Assembly: GCF_001552735.1 (NCBI RefSeq) | Contig: NZ_BCRT01000010.1 | Span: 248,001 to 312,000, forward strand | Direction of reading: 5' to 3' | DNA length: 64,000 bases | From: Sanguibacter suarezii NBRC 16159 | Lineage (GTDB): Bacteria; Actinomycetota; Actinomycetes; Actinomycetales; Cellulomonadaceae | Part shown: positions 29,801 through 37,444 of the stretch, one piece after another | How the letters are laid out: each line of letters begins with the position of its first letter | How positions within the stretch are numbered: the stretch's first letter is position 1 | The notes under the pieces: generated by a model | Seen by the model: the letters and a program-made list of their open reading frames with translations, nothing else | What the model was told of the DNA's origin: nothing | Databases searched by the model: none | Program-made: the position numbers and the translations under genes

Positions 29801-29942
29801 CCGTCGCGCGCTGAGCGGGCTCGCCCGGGCGCTGCACTACCCGGTGGGTGGGGGCAGCGACCTCGAGGAGGACTACCTGCGCACCGCACGCAGGGCGCGC
29901 CTGGTCATGGAACGCCTCTTCTACGGCGAGGACGACGCCTGA
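26841..29942 (+). CDS. glnE: glutamine synthetase adenylyltransferase / deadenylase
   Basis: 1033 residues. Adds and removes AMP on glutamine synthetase in response to nitrogen state. Two nucleotidyltransferase domains are clear: the N-terminal deadenylase with GMGKCGGRELNYVSDVDV (about residues 236-253) and the C-terminal adenylyltransferase with AMGRLGGRELGYGSDADV (about 750-767). Each is followed by a helical domain containing LKLGxGGxxDVEWTVQLLQLxH. Full length for the family. It starts 42 bp after glnA2 in the same direction. Since GlnA2 lacks the target tyrosine, its substrate is probably a GlnA1 encoded elsewhere. Confidence 0.95.
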   Translation: MVSTGRTTSLTGRLTRLGFSDIPRAAQMCADKDLVAVVGEVTPDSGLLVALGDAADPDLALLSLVRLCSALLAEGTAQSRQRAEVVASWLRSTIWDDDGAGVEPRRRLVAVLGASIALGDELVRHPELVDVVADPTSGVGVDARTVRAELLGAVGADPEAAVPVASGAGSDVVDALRLAYRRRLLRIAATDLVSPEPLSILPAVAAALADLAAAALEGALAVARAELDDHGAGVRLAVLGMGKCGGRELNYVSDVDVIYVAEPVEGYTEEYSTAVGSRLAACLTRVCGGPGGEPALWAVDAALRPEGKNGPLVRTLASHLSYYERWAKTWEFQALLKARPVAGDTELGQAYVEAITPMVWSAVSRANFVEDSQAMRRRVEDHVPPAEADRQLKLGKGGLRDVEFTVQLLQLVHGRSDPSIRSSNTLTALAALASAGYVGREHAAQLAVCYRFLRVLEHRIQLVHLRRTHLMPTAEDDLRRLARSVGLRLDGPDGLLARWRAVRRDVRSLHEELFYRPLLPATAQLSAAEASLAPEAAQARLAAIGYRDPAGAMRHIAALTDGVSRRAAIQRQLLPVMLGWFAEGSDPDSGLLAFRRLSDELGTTHWYLKLLRDSGSAAYRLASLLSTSKYVAEALGRSPESVKWLAEDSELRPRGLDRLLTEVHAFLTRADDPQRAITVLRAMRRRELARIACAELLEVSDPSESAPSISDAADALLVGGLRIAQHVVCKERGITQDAAPANLAVIAMGRLGGRELGYGSDADVMFVYTRAHDAEDAVAQEYAKTVAQRMRALLGGANEEPPLQVDADLRPEGRNGPLVRSFDSYAEYYGRWSAAWESQALLRARPAAGDAELGEAFMRLIAPLRYPAGGIDAATLREIRRIKARVESERLPRGVDPTRHLKLGRGGISDVEWTVQLLQLQHGHSTPGLRTTETLTGLRAACEAGLVSEDDADTLCAAWQMSSNLRDAIVLWSGRVGGAGADVLPSDRRALSGLARALHYPVGGGSDLEEDYLRTARRARLVMERLFYGEDDA

Positions 29943-30035
29943 CTCTCCGCTCCTTCACTCCCCGTCCCCGCGCCACCCGTCCCTTCCGCTGAGCTCGGGG
30001 AGATAGGCTGTCGAAACCGGACACAAGGGGAAGAC

Positions 30036-30332
30036 ATGAAGCGCGATGCGTCTGCGGGTCTGATCGATCTGGGTTCCTTGGTGACCGTGCCCCTGGAGGG
30101 CCCAGCCGCCCTGTCCGAGCGACCGAGGCTGCTACGCCAGACGTGGTTCTGGCTCTACGTGCTGACCGCAGTGTGCCTCGTCGTCTTCTGCGTCCTGGGT
30201 GCCCAGATGGGGAATGCCGCCGACGCCGACGAGTTCACCGGCGGATGGGTGCCCCCTCTTGCCGTGACGTTCATCGTGGGCGCGACCTCGTACGTCGTCG
30301 CCCTGGTGCTCCACGGCCGCGGCCGGCGCTAG
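30036..30332 (+). CDS. small two-helix membrane protein, unknown function
   Basis: 98 residues with AAGGGGA just upstream of the ATG. Two hydrophobic helices at about 36-56 (FWLYVLTAVCLVVFCVLGA) and 72-92 (PPLAVTFIVGATSYVVALVL), with a short acidic loop NAADADEFTGG between them and charged ends. No recognised family. Its stop overlaps the last 4 nt of the convergent AI-2E-family gene. Confidence 0.65.
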   Translation: MKRDASAGLIDLGSLVTVPLEGPAALSERPRLLRQTWFWLYVLTAVCLVVFCVLGAQMGNAADADEFTGGWVPPLAVTFIVGATSYVVALVLHGRGRR

Positions 30333-31468
30333 GGAGCGTCAGTCGCTTCGGCGTCGTCGTCGTCGCGCAGGGCCTTGTCCGAGCCGGGGTCGCGGAGCAT
30401 GTGGGAGTCGACCAGCTCGTGGCGGCGCATGTACGTCGTGGCGACGGCCTGGATGGTCGCGGCGATCGGCAGCGACAGGAACGCACCCAGCGCACCGAAG
30501 ACCGCACCGAAGCCGAGCACGACGATGAAGGACACCGCGGGGTTCATCTGCAGCGCCCGGGCCGAGACCTTGGGGGAGAACCACAGGTTCTCCACCTGCT
30601 GGTAGGCGATGATGAACGCCAGGACGAGGATCGCCTTCTTCGGCCCGTCCGTGGTCAGGGCGAAGACGATCGGCAGCGCGCCACCGATGTACGTACCGAT
30701 GGTCGGGACGAACTGGGAGACGACTCCGGTGAACAGGGCGAGCGGCAGGGCGTAGGGGATCTGGATGATGGTGAGGAAGACCCCGGTCGCCAAGCTGGAC
30801 ATGGCCGCCAGCACCACGCGGGAGTTGATGTAGTCCGAGATCTTGGTCTGGGTGATCTCCCAGAGCTTGAGCACCTCGTTCTGGTTCTTCGGGCTGAGCC
30901 ATCCGCAGATCGATGCCCGGAACTTCGGGCCGGCCGCGGCGAGGTAGTACGAGACGAGCATGATCGTGGTGAAGGCGAACACCGCGGAGAGCACAGAGGT
31001 GCCGATCGCCAGCGCACGGCTGGCCACCTCGTTGCCCCAGTCCTGGATGAGCTGGGCCTGCAGGTCCGCCATCTCGGGGACCTCGACGTTGAAGCGTCCC
31101 TCGATCCACGTCGCCACGGACTCGTAGGTGCTGGGCAGGGTCCGGATGAGCTCCCCGGCCTGCTCCACGAAGATCTGCCCGAACAGAGCCATCACCGCGA
31201 TCGCCGCAGCCAGCAGGCCGAACAGCACGACGGCGGTGGCCCCGCCCCGTTTCCACCCGTGCCGCACCAGCCAGACGATCATCGGCTCCATCGCCAGAGC
31301 GAGGAAGAGCGCGATGATGAGGTTGACGAACAAGGAGGTGAGCGACCCCATCGCACGCCACACGAAGATCGCGGCGAACACGGTGAGGACCGTGATCAGG
31401 AGTGCCCGAGGGAACCACCGGGGAGGGCGGGCTGAGTCAAAGGTGGCACTGCGAGCCGTCGGCCTCAT
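30329..31468 (-). CDS. AI-2E family transporter (PerM-like)
   Basis: 379 residues with about 7-8 membrane segments and the large soluble loop typical of the family (EQAGELIRTLPSTYESVATWIEGRFNV). LVSYYLAAAGPKFRASICGWL and VPTIGTYIGGALPIVFAL are family blocks. Members export or exchange small solutes and ions; the autoinducer role of TqsA cannot be assumed. Lies 9 bp after the dimethylargininase gene and is probably last in a four-gene minus-strand operon starting at 34689. Confidence 0.85.
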   Translation of the reverse strand: MRPTARSATFDSARPPRWFPRALLITVLTVFAAIFVWRAMGSLTSLFVNLIIALFLALAMEPMIVWLVRHGWKRGGATAVVLFGLLAAAIAVMALFGQIFVEQAGELIRTLPSTYESVATWIEGRFNVEVPEMADLQAQLIQDWGNEVASRALAIGTSVLSAVFAFTTIMLVSYYLAAAGPKFRASICGWLSPKNQNEVLKLWEITQTKISDYINSRVVLAAMSSLATGVFLTIIQIPYALPLALFTGVVSQFVPTIGTYIGGALPIVFALTTDGPKKAILVLAFIIAYQQVENLWFSPKVSARALQMNPAVSFIVVLGFGAVFGALGAFLSLPIAATIQAVATTYMRRHELVDSHMLRDPGSDKALRDDDDAEATDAP

Positions 31469-31477
31469 GGGCTGAGA

Positions 31478-32248
31478 CTAGTGCAGGGCACGCACCCGCA
31501 CGGACAGGCACGTCACGCAGCCCTCGAGCTTCTCGAACTCAGAGATGTCCACCGTGACGACGTCGTAGCCCAGGTCGCTGAGCAGCGCGGCGGTCTGCGG
31601 CGCCGCAGCGGAGATGAGCAGGGAGGACCCGCCCAGGCAGACGACGGCGGTGCCGTCCGGCTCGGGCACCGGCAGGAAGCGCGGGAAGATCCCGGGGTCG
31701 TCGACGAAGTCGGGGTATCCGATGACGGTCCCGTCAGGCAGGGCGGTCACCGCGGTCTTGAGGTGGAGCACTGTGCTCACCGGAACGGCGACCACCTGGG
31801 CGCCGAGCGGGGTGAGGATCGCGCGCAGCTGGCGCACACCCTCGGCGTTGGTCCGCCCGCCACGTCCGACGTAGACCGTGCTGCCGATCTTCAGGACGTC
31901 GCCGCCGTCGAGGGTGCCGGGCTCGCGGATCTCGTTGAGCGAGCACCCCAGGTCGTCCAGGACGGAGCGGGTGCCGGCCGGCTCGGGGCGCCGAGAGGTC
32001 GCGCCCGAGCGTGCGGACACCGCGACGTTGGCGTACATGACCACCGAGTCCTCGACGAAGACGGCGTCGGGGCAGTCGTCGGCGGGTTGCACCTCGATCG
32101 TCGTCCAGCCGTGCTCCGCCAGGATCCCCACGTAGGTGTCCCACTGCGCGTAGGCGCGTTCCAGATCGACCGGGACCCGGTCGATGTGCTCGACGAGCCC
32201 TTCAGCGAGGCGTGGACCAGGACGGCGGACGAGTGCGATCGACGACAT
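31478..32248 (-). CDS. dimethylarginine dimethylaminohydrolase (DDAH-like)
   Basis: 256 residues of the guanidino-group-modifying superfamily. DDCPDAVFVEDSVVMYANVAV contains the substrate-binding acids; EPGTLDGGDVLKIGSTVYVGRGGRTN is the DGGD block; the catalytic His is in TVLHLKTAV; the nucleophile is Cys247 in VTCLSVR. DDAH converts methylated arginines to citrulline and a methylamine. Arginine-deiminase-like or ornithine-forming relatives cannot be excluded. An amino-acid permease gene lies two genes upstream, which supports uptake and degradation of an arginine derivative. Confidence 0.82.
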   Translation of the reverse strand: MSSIALVRRPGPRLAEGLVEHIDRVPVDLERAYAQWDTYVGILAEHGWTTIEVQPADDCPDAVFVEDSVVMYANVAVSARSGATSRRPEPAGTRSVLDDLGCSLNEIREPGTLDGGDVLKIGSTVYVGRGGRTNAEGVRQLRAILTPLGAQVVAVPVSTVLHLKTAVTALPDGTVIGYPDFVDDPGIFPRFLPVPEPDGTAVVCLGGSSLLISAAAPQTAALLSDLGYDVVTVDISEFEKLEGCVTCLSVRVRALH

Positions 32249-32287
32249 GCGCCCAGTCTAGTGCGCTCCCGCCCCCGCCGCCGGGGT

Positions 32288-33187
32288 CTACCGGCTGGTC
32301 ACACCGCGGTGGCGGGGAACGACGATCACCGGGACGGGGGAGGCTCGCAGCAGCTTTGTCGCGGTCGAGCCGAGGAACACCTTGGTCAGCGCGGACTCGG
32401 AGGACGACCCCATGACCAGCACGTCACCGTCACGCCAGCCCAGGTCTGCCACGGCGTGCTCCCAGCTGGGGCCGCTGACCACGACGGACTGGTCCACAGC
32501 CGCGAGCCGGTCGGCGTCGGGGCGGCGGGCGAGGTCGGCGACGGCCTGGCGCTGCCCCTGCTCAGCCTGCTCCCGCCAGGCGTCGAGCACAGAGTCCTCG
32601 ATGTCGAAGCCCATCTCCGGGGGGAACATCGTCTTGCGGCGGATCGCGAAGGTCACCATCCGCAGCGCCGCCCCGGCGTGGTGGGCGATCTGAGCGGCGG
32701 CGGCGAGCACCTGCGAGCTGGACGGTCCAGAGTCCACCGCGACGGTCACCCGGCGCACCCGGTCACCGGCGGAGACGGAGAAGCCGCGCGGAGCGATGGC
32801 CACCGGGACGGGAGAGGAGTGCAGCACCCGGTCGGCGACCGACCCGACGGCGATGCGGCCGCGCACGGCGTCCTCGCTCGAGCCGAGCACCAGGGCCGAG
32901 GCGCTGTGCTCGGTCGCGGCCTCGTGCAGCGCGGGCGGGACGGACCGGGCCAGACGCACGTCGTCGCGCGCCGGGACGTCGTCGGGCAGGTGGGAGCGGG
33001 CGGCGGCGAGGAAGGTCGCGGCCGCCTCGCGCTGGGCCGAGGCGTGCGCGGAGGTCGGTCCGGTCCAGCGGTGCTGGAGCACGCCGCACAGGACCAGGTC
33101 GGTCCTCAGGGACCGGGCGAGCACCTCGCCCAGGGCCAGCGCGCCACGGTCACGGGTGTCCAGAGCCTGCCCGACGACGATCGTCAT
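32288..33187 (-). CDS. tandem universal stress protein
   Basis: 299 residues with two USP domains. The second carries VLVMGSSSESALTKVFLGSTATKLLRASPVPVIVVP, the ATP-binding G-2x-G-9x-G(S/T) type. The first has LVLGSSEDAVRGRIAVGSVADRVLHSSPVPVAIAP. The permease stop and this start form TGATG; GTG at 33190 is an alternative start, but AGGAGG is better spaced for the ATG at 33187. Such USPs fused or coupled to permease genes are common and may sense ATP to adjust transport. Confidence 0.85.
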   Translation of the reverse strand: MTIVVGQALDTRDRGALALGEVLARSLRTDLVLCGVLQHRWTGPTSAHASAQREAAATFLAAARSHLPDDVPARDDVRLARSVPPALHEAATEHSASALVLGSSEDAVRGRIAVGSVADRVLHSSPVPVAIAPRGFSVSAGDRVRRVTVAVDSGPSSSQVLAAAAQIAHHAGAALRMVTFAIRRKTMFPPEMGFDIEDSVLDAWREQAEQGQRQAVADLARRPDADRLAAVDQSVVVSGPSWEHAVADLGWRDGDVLVMGSSSESALTKVFLGSTATKLLRASPVPVIVVPRHRGVTSR

Positions 33188-34689
33188 CACGCCTCCTTCG
33201 GTGGGGTGGGACCGTCCGTGCCGATCCGCGGCGCGGCGGCGAGGGTCTCCAGGGCGGAGTGCTTCATCGACCAGCTGAAGTAGAAGACGAGCGCCGCCCC
33301 CGCCCAGATGACGAAGGCGATGAGGGTGACCTGGCCCAGCCCGGAGATGACGTAGGCGCAGGCGATGACGGACAGGATCGGGGTGATCGGGTAGCCGGGG
33401 ACCTTGAAGCCGCGGGGCAGCTCAGGTGCGGTGCGGCGCAGCACCATGACACCGACCGAGACCAGGAGGAAGGCCACCAGGGTGCCGATCGAGGTGAGGT
33501 CGGCGAGGATGCCGAGCGGGACCACGCCGGCCAGGACCGCCACGACCACACCGACGATGACCGTGTTGACCATCGGGGTCTGGGTGCGGCGGTCGATGCG
33601 GGAGAAGGTCTTGGGGATGAGGCCGTCGCGGCCCATCGCGAAGAGGATGCGGGTCTGGCCGTAGAGGCAGATGAGGGTCACCGAGAAGATCGAGATGACC
33701 GCACCAGCAGCCAGCAGCAGCCCCGGCCACTGGGACCCGGTGAGGTTCTCCAGGATGGTGGCGAGACCGGCCTTCTGTCCCTCGAACTCGCCCCAGGGCT
33801 GGGCGCCGATCGCCGCGACGGCCACGAGCAGGTACACGACGGTCACCACGGCGAGGGAGGCCATGAGCGCGATGGGGATGGACTTCTTGGGGTTGTGGAC
33901 CTCTTCACCGGCGGTCGCGATGGCGTCCAGGCCGATGAAGGAGAAGAAGATGGACCCGGTCGCGACGGACACCCCGGCGAAGCCGAAGGGCGCGAACTGG
34001 GAGAAGTGGTCAGTCTGGAAACCGGTCAGCCCGACGGCGATGAACAGCACGAGGACGCTGACCTTGATGATCACCATGATCGCGTTGGCCCGGGCGGACT
34101 CGCTCGCCCCGCGCAGCAGCAGCAGGACGCACAGGCCGACGAGGATCATCGCTGGCAGGTTGATCACGCCTCCGCTGTCCGGTGCGAGGGACAGCGCCTC
34201 GGGGAACTGCCACCCGACTGTGCCCTCGAGCAGCAGGTTGAGGTACTCCGACCAGCCGACCGCGACCGCGGCGGCCGACACCCCGTACTCCAGGACCAGG
34301 CACGCCCCGACGATGAAGGCGACGGCCTCGCCCAGGGTCGCGTAGGAGTAGGAGTAGGACGAGCCCGACGACGGGATGGTCGAGGCGAGCTCGGCGTAGC
34401 AGAGCACGGTCAGCCCGGCCACGATCGCTGCCAGCAGGAAGGAGGCGATGACCGCCGGCCCTGCCTCGGGGACCGCCTCGGAGAGGATGAAGAAGATCCC
34501 GGTGCCGATGGTGCCGCCGACCCCGATCATCGTCAGCTGGAAGGTCGAGATGGACCGGCGCAGGTGCCCCTGCTCGGAGGGTGCGCCGTCGGAGGCGAGG
34601 GGGCCAGGGCTGGCGCTGGCGTCGGCGCTGGTCAGAGCATCGGCGGGGATGCTCTTGCGGAACATCCGGTGCGCGAGGGTGTCGGTCAT
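33187..34689 (-). CDS. APC superfamily amino acid permease
   Basis: 500 residues, about 12 membrane helices starting near residue 50. FQLTMIGVGGTIGTGIFFILSEA is the unwound helix 1 substrate site of APC transporters; SSGSSYSYSYATLGE and FFSFIGLDAIATAGEEV are further cationic-amino-acid-transporter-like marks. Substrate cannot be read directly. Its coupling to the USP gene and then to a dimethylargininase gene favours arginine or methylated arginine. Monomeric start ATG at 34689, divergent from the UDP-sugar operon. Confidence 0.85.
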   Translation of the reverse strand: MTDTLAHRMFRKSIPADALTSADASASPGPLASDGAPSEQGHLRRSISTFQLTMIGVGGTIGTGIFFILSEAVPEAGPAVIASFLLAAIVAGLTVLCYAELASTIPSSGSSYSYSYATLGEAVAFIVGACLVLEYGVSAAAVAVGWSEYLNLLLEGTVGWQFPEALSLAPDSGGVINLPAMILVGLCVLLLLRGASESARANAIMVIIKVSVLVLFIAVGLTGFQTDHFSQFAPFGFAGVSVATGSIFFSFIGLDAIATAGEEVHNPKKSIPIALMASLAVVTVVYLLVAVAAIGAQPWGEFEGQKAGLATILENLTGSQWPGLLLAAGAVISIFSVTLICLYGQTRILFAMGRDGLIPKTFSRIDRRTQTPMVNTVIVGVVVAVLAGVVPLGILADLTSIGTLVAFLLVSVGVMVLRRTAPELPRGFKVPGYPITPILSVIACAYVISGLGQVTLIAFVIWAGAALVFYFSWSMKHSALETLAAAPRIGTDGPTPPKEA

Positions 34690-34754
34690 GGGTGGCTCTG
34701 GCTCCGGGGGTGGGGAGGCGTGGGGGTACCGAGCGTGTGGCTCGGCTGCTCACC

Positions 34755-34790
34755 TATCTTATCGGCGCGGTGCCGGTGCGTTATCGGCGC
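34755..34790 (+). promoter_or_regulatory. direct repeats in the permease / UDP-sugar divergent region
   Basis: TTATCGGCGC occurs at 34759-34768 and 34781-34790, starts 22 bp apart, about two helical turns. TATCTT at 34755-34760 could be a -10. This may be an operator or chance in a 236-bp gap. Confidence 0.25.
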
Positions 34791-34925
34791 AGCGGTGCGG
34801 CGCCGGGGGCGACAGGCGCTGACCGGCGCCCCAGTGCGAGCGGCGGTGGGCGGTGCCAGGATGGACAGAGCACCACTGGTTCGAGACGAGGACCGGCCAC
34901 CCGAGCAGAGCGCGGGAGCAGACCG

Positions 34926-36056
34926 ATGGCCGACACGTCCGAGCACGCTACGTCCAGCCACGCTTCGTCCAGCCACGCAAGGTCCAGCCACGCCGCGGCC
35001 AGTCGCACCTTCCGTCATGCGGTGGTCACCGGTGGGGCGGGGTTCGTGGGCGGCCACCTGTGCGAGGCGCTCCTGGACCGCGGCGTCACGGTGACGTGCG
35101 TGGACGACTTCTCCTCCGGGTCGCCGGCGAACGTCGCCCACCTGGACGACGCGCGCTTGGACGACGCACGCCCGGCCGGTCATGCCCGCTTCCATCTCGT
35201 CGAGGCTGACCTCACCCGACCGGGGGCCCTCGACGCGGTGCCCACCGACGTCGACCTCGTGCTCCACCTGGCCTCACCGGCCTCACCGGTGGCCTACCTC
35301 AGCCGGCCCGTGGAGACCCTCCAGGTCGCCTCGCTCGGCACGCAGCAGGCGCTCGACCTCGCCCGCGCCGCCGGCGCGCGGTTCCTGCTGGCGTCGACGT
35401 CGGAGGTGTACGGCGACCCGGCCGTGCACCCCCAGCGTGAGGACTACTGGGGGAACGTCAACCCGATCGGTCCTCGCAGCGTCTACGACGAGGGGAAGCG
35501 GTACGCGGAGGCGCTGACGACCGCCTACCGCGGGGCGTGCGGCACCGACACCGCGATCGCCCGGATCTTCAACACCTACGGACCGCGGATGCGAGCCGAC
35601 GACGGCCGGATGATCCCCGCCTTCGTCATGCAGGCGCTCGCGGGGGAGCCGCTCACGGTGGCGGGCGACGGGTCGCAGACCCGGTCGGTCTGCTACGTCG
35701 ACGACCTCGTCCGCGGACTCCTCGCCCTCGCGGACAGCGACCTGCCCGGCCCGGTCAACCTCGGCAGCTCGACCGAGCTCACGGTCGCGCAGATCGCCGC
35801 AGACGTCCTGGCCGAGACCGGGTCCTCGTCCACCACCGTCTTCGTCGACCTGCCCGAGGACGATCCTCGGCGCCGGCGTCCCGACACGTCCTTGGCGCGC
35901 AGCGCGCTGGGCTGGCGGGCGACGACGGACTGGCCCACCGGGTTGGGGCGCACGGTCGCGTGGTTCCGGGACACCCTGGCTGGCACCGGCCAGCTCACCG
36001 GGGCGGGCCGGCCCGGAGCAGGCCGGGCCGGCGCCGGTGACGGGCTGGGGGAGTGA
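34926..36056 (+). CDS. UDP-glucuronate decarboxylase-like epimerase/dehydratase
   Basis: 376 residues, extended SDR. GGAGFVGGHL binds NAD; HLASPASPVAYL, RSVYDEGKRYAEAL (catalytic Tyr187 and Lys191), ARIFNTYGPRM and VAGDGSQTRSVCYVDDLVRG are close to the UDP-xylose synthase signature. DDPRRRRPDTSLA near the C-terminus fits too. It would convert UDP-glucuronate to UDP-xylose, the next step after the dehydrogenase gene that overlaps its stop (GTGA). The first 25 residues are a Ser-His-Ala repeat (SSHA four times) encoded by 15-bp repeats. GGGAG lies upstream of the ATG at 34926. Confidence 0.85.
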   Translation: MADTSEHATSSHASSSHARSSHAAASRTFRHAVVTGGAGFVGGHLCEALLDRGVTVTCVDDFSSGSPANVAHLDDARLDDARPAGHARFHLVEADLTRPGALDAVPTDVDLVLHLASPASPVAYLSRPVETLQVASLGTQQALDLARAAGARFLLASTSEVYGDPAVHPQREDYWGNVNPIGPRSVYDEGKRYAEALTTAYRGACGTDTAIARIFNTYGPRMRADDGRMIPAFVMQALAGEPLTVAGDGSQTRSVCYVDDLVRGLLALADSDLPGPVNLGSSTELTVAQIAADVLAETGSSSTTVFVDLPEDDPRRRRPDTSLARSALGWRATTDWPTGLGRTVAWFRDTLAGTGQLTGAGRPGAGRAGAGDGLGE

Positions 36057-37444
36057 CCGTGCGTATCTCCGTCATCGGCTGCGGTTACCTCGGCGCCGTC
36101 CACGCCGCGGTGCTGGCGCACCTTGGGCACGACGTGGTCGGCATCGACGTCGACCCGGAGAAGGTCGCCGTCCTCGCCTCGGGGCACACGACCTTCTTCG
36201 AGCCCGGGCTGGCCGAGCTGCTCGCCGCCGGGACGCAGTCCGGTCGGCTGCGCTTCTCCACCGACCCCGCCGAGCTCGCGGGGGCGGTGGTGCACTTCGT
36301 GTGCGTGGGCACTCCTCAGCGCGCCGACAGCGGACTGGCAGACCTGGCAGCCGTGGACGCCGCGGTGGCCGCGCTGCTGCCCCGGCTCGCTTCTGGGGAC
36401 CTCGTCGTGGGCAAGTCCACCGTGCCGGTGGGCACGGCGGCGTCCGTGCTGGGGCGCCTGCGGGCCGCCGGCAGCACGGCGCGCGTGGTGTGGAACCCGG
36501 AGTTCTTGCGGGAGGGGCACGCGGTGGGCGACACGCTGCGCCCCGACCGGCTCGTCTACGGCGTGGCGGACGAGGGCAGCGACGACGGCGCGGCGGACGT
36601 CGCCCTCCTCGACGAGGTCTACGCCGACCTGCTGCGTCGCGGGGTCCCCCGGGTGGTCACCGACCTTCCCACGGCCGAGCTGGCCAAGGTCGCCGCGAAC
36701 TCCTTCCTGGCGACGAAGATCTCCTTCGCCAACGCCATGGCTGAGGTGTGCGAGGCGGCAGGCGGTGACGCCGTGGCGCTCGCCCGGACGATGGCCTACG
36801 ACCCGCGGATCGGCGCGCAGTACCTGGGAGTGGGGCTCGGATTCGGCGGTGGGTGCCTGCCCAAGGACATCCGCGCCTTCGCCGCGACCGCCGACGAGCT
36901 CGGTGTCGGGCGGTCGGTGGCCTTCCTCCATGAGGTCGACGAGATCAACGACCGGTGCCAGGACCGGGCGGTGGAGCTGGTGGGGCGTGCCGCTGGAGGG
37001 CTGCGTGGTGCGCGGGTGGCCGTGCTGGGTGCGGCCTTCAAGCCGGAGAGCGACGACGTGCGCTCGTCCCCGGCCCTCGACCTGGCCGTGCGGATCGCCG
37101 ACGAGGGGGCCGACGTCGTGGTGACCGACCCGCAGGCCCTGCTGCGCGCTCAGCTCGTCGCGCCGCAGCTGCGGTACGCGGTCGACGCTGTCGAGGCGCT
37201 GACCGGGGCGGACGTCGTGGTCCTGGCCACCGAGTGGCAGGAGTACCGCTCGCTCGATCCGGCGGCGGTGGCTGCGGTGGTCAGGCGCCGGTGCGTCGTG
37301 GACACCCGCAACGTGTGGGACCTCCAGCAGTGGCAGGCCGCCGGTTTCCAGGCCGCCGCGCTGGGGCGCTCGGCCGTACGACCTGGTGCTGGCGCGGCGC
37401 GGGACGCGGCCTCAGAGGGCGGGCTGGCGGCGCCGGGAGGCTGA
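36053..37444 (+). CDS. UDP-glucose/GDP-mannose 6-dehydrogenase family protein
   Basis: 463 residues. Oxidises UDP-glucose to UDP-glucuronate with two NAD+. Rossmann motif ISVIGCGYLGAVHAAVLA, NPEFLREGHAVGDTLRPDRLVYG, the lysine in AELAKVAANSFLATKISFANA, and nucleophile Cys268 in GFGGGCLPKD are all present. VLGAAFKPESDDVRSSPAL starts the C-terminal nucleotide-sugar domain. The GTG overlaps the stop of the decarboxylase gene, so the pair makes UDP-GlcA and UDP-Xyl together. The 3' end overlaps the convergent GT9 gene by 33 nt. Confidence 0.9.
   Translation: MTVRISVIGCGYLGAVHAAVLAHLGHDVVGIDVDPEKVAVLASGHTTFFEPGLAELLAAGTQSGRLRFSTDPAELAGAVVHFVCVGTPQRADSGLADLAAVDAAVAALLPRLASGDLVVGKSTVPVGTAASVLGRLRAAGSTARVVWNPEFLREGHAVGDTLRPDRLVYGVADEGSDDGAADVALLDEVYADLLRRGVPRVVTDLPTAELAKVAANSFLATKISFANAMAEVCEAAGGDAVALARTMAYDPRIGAQYLGVGLGFGGGCLPKDIRAFAATADELGVGRSVAFLHEVDEINDRCQDRAVELVGRAAGGLRGARVAVLGAAFKPESDDVRSSPALDLAVRIADEGADVVVTDPQALLRAQLVAPQLRYAVDAVEALTGADVVVLATEWQEYRSLDPAAVAAVVRRRCVVDTRNVWDLQQWQAAGFQAAALGRSAVRPGAGAARDAASEGGLAAPGG

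Noticed and set aside
25329-29837. 1502-residue minus-strand open frame
   Set aside because: Antisense to glnA2 and glnE, low complexity, no motif; an artefact of high third-position GC.
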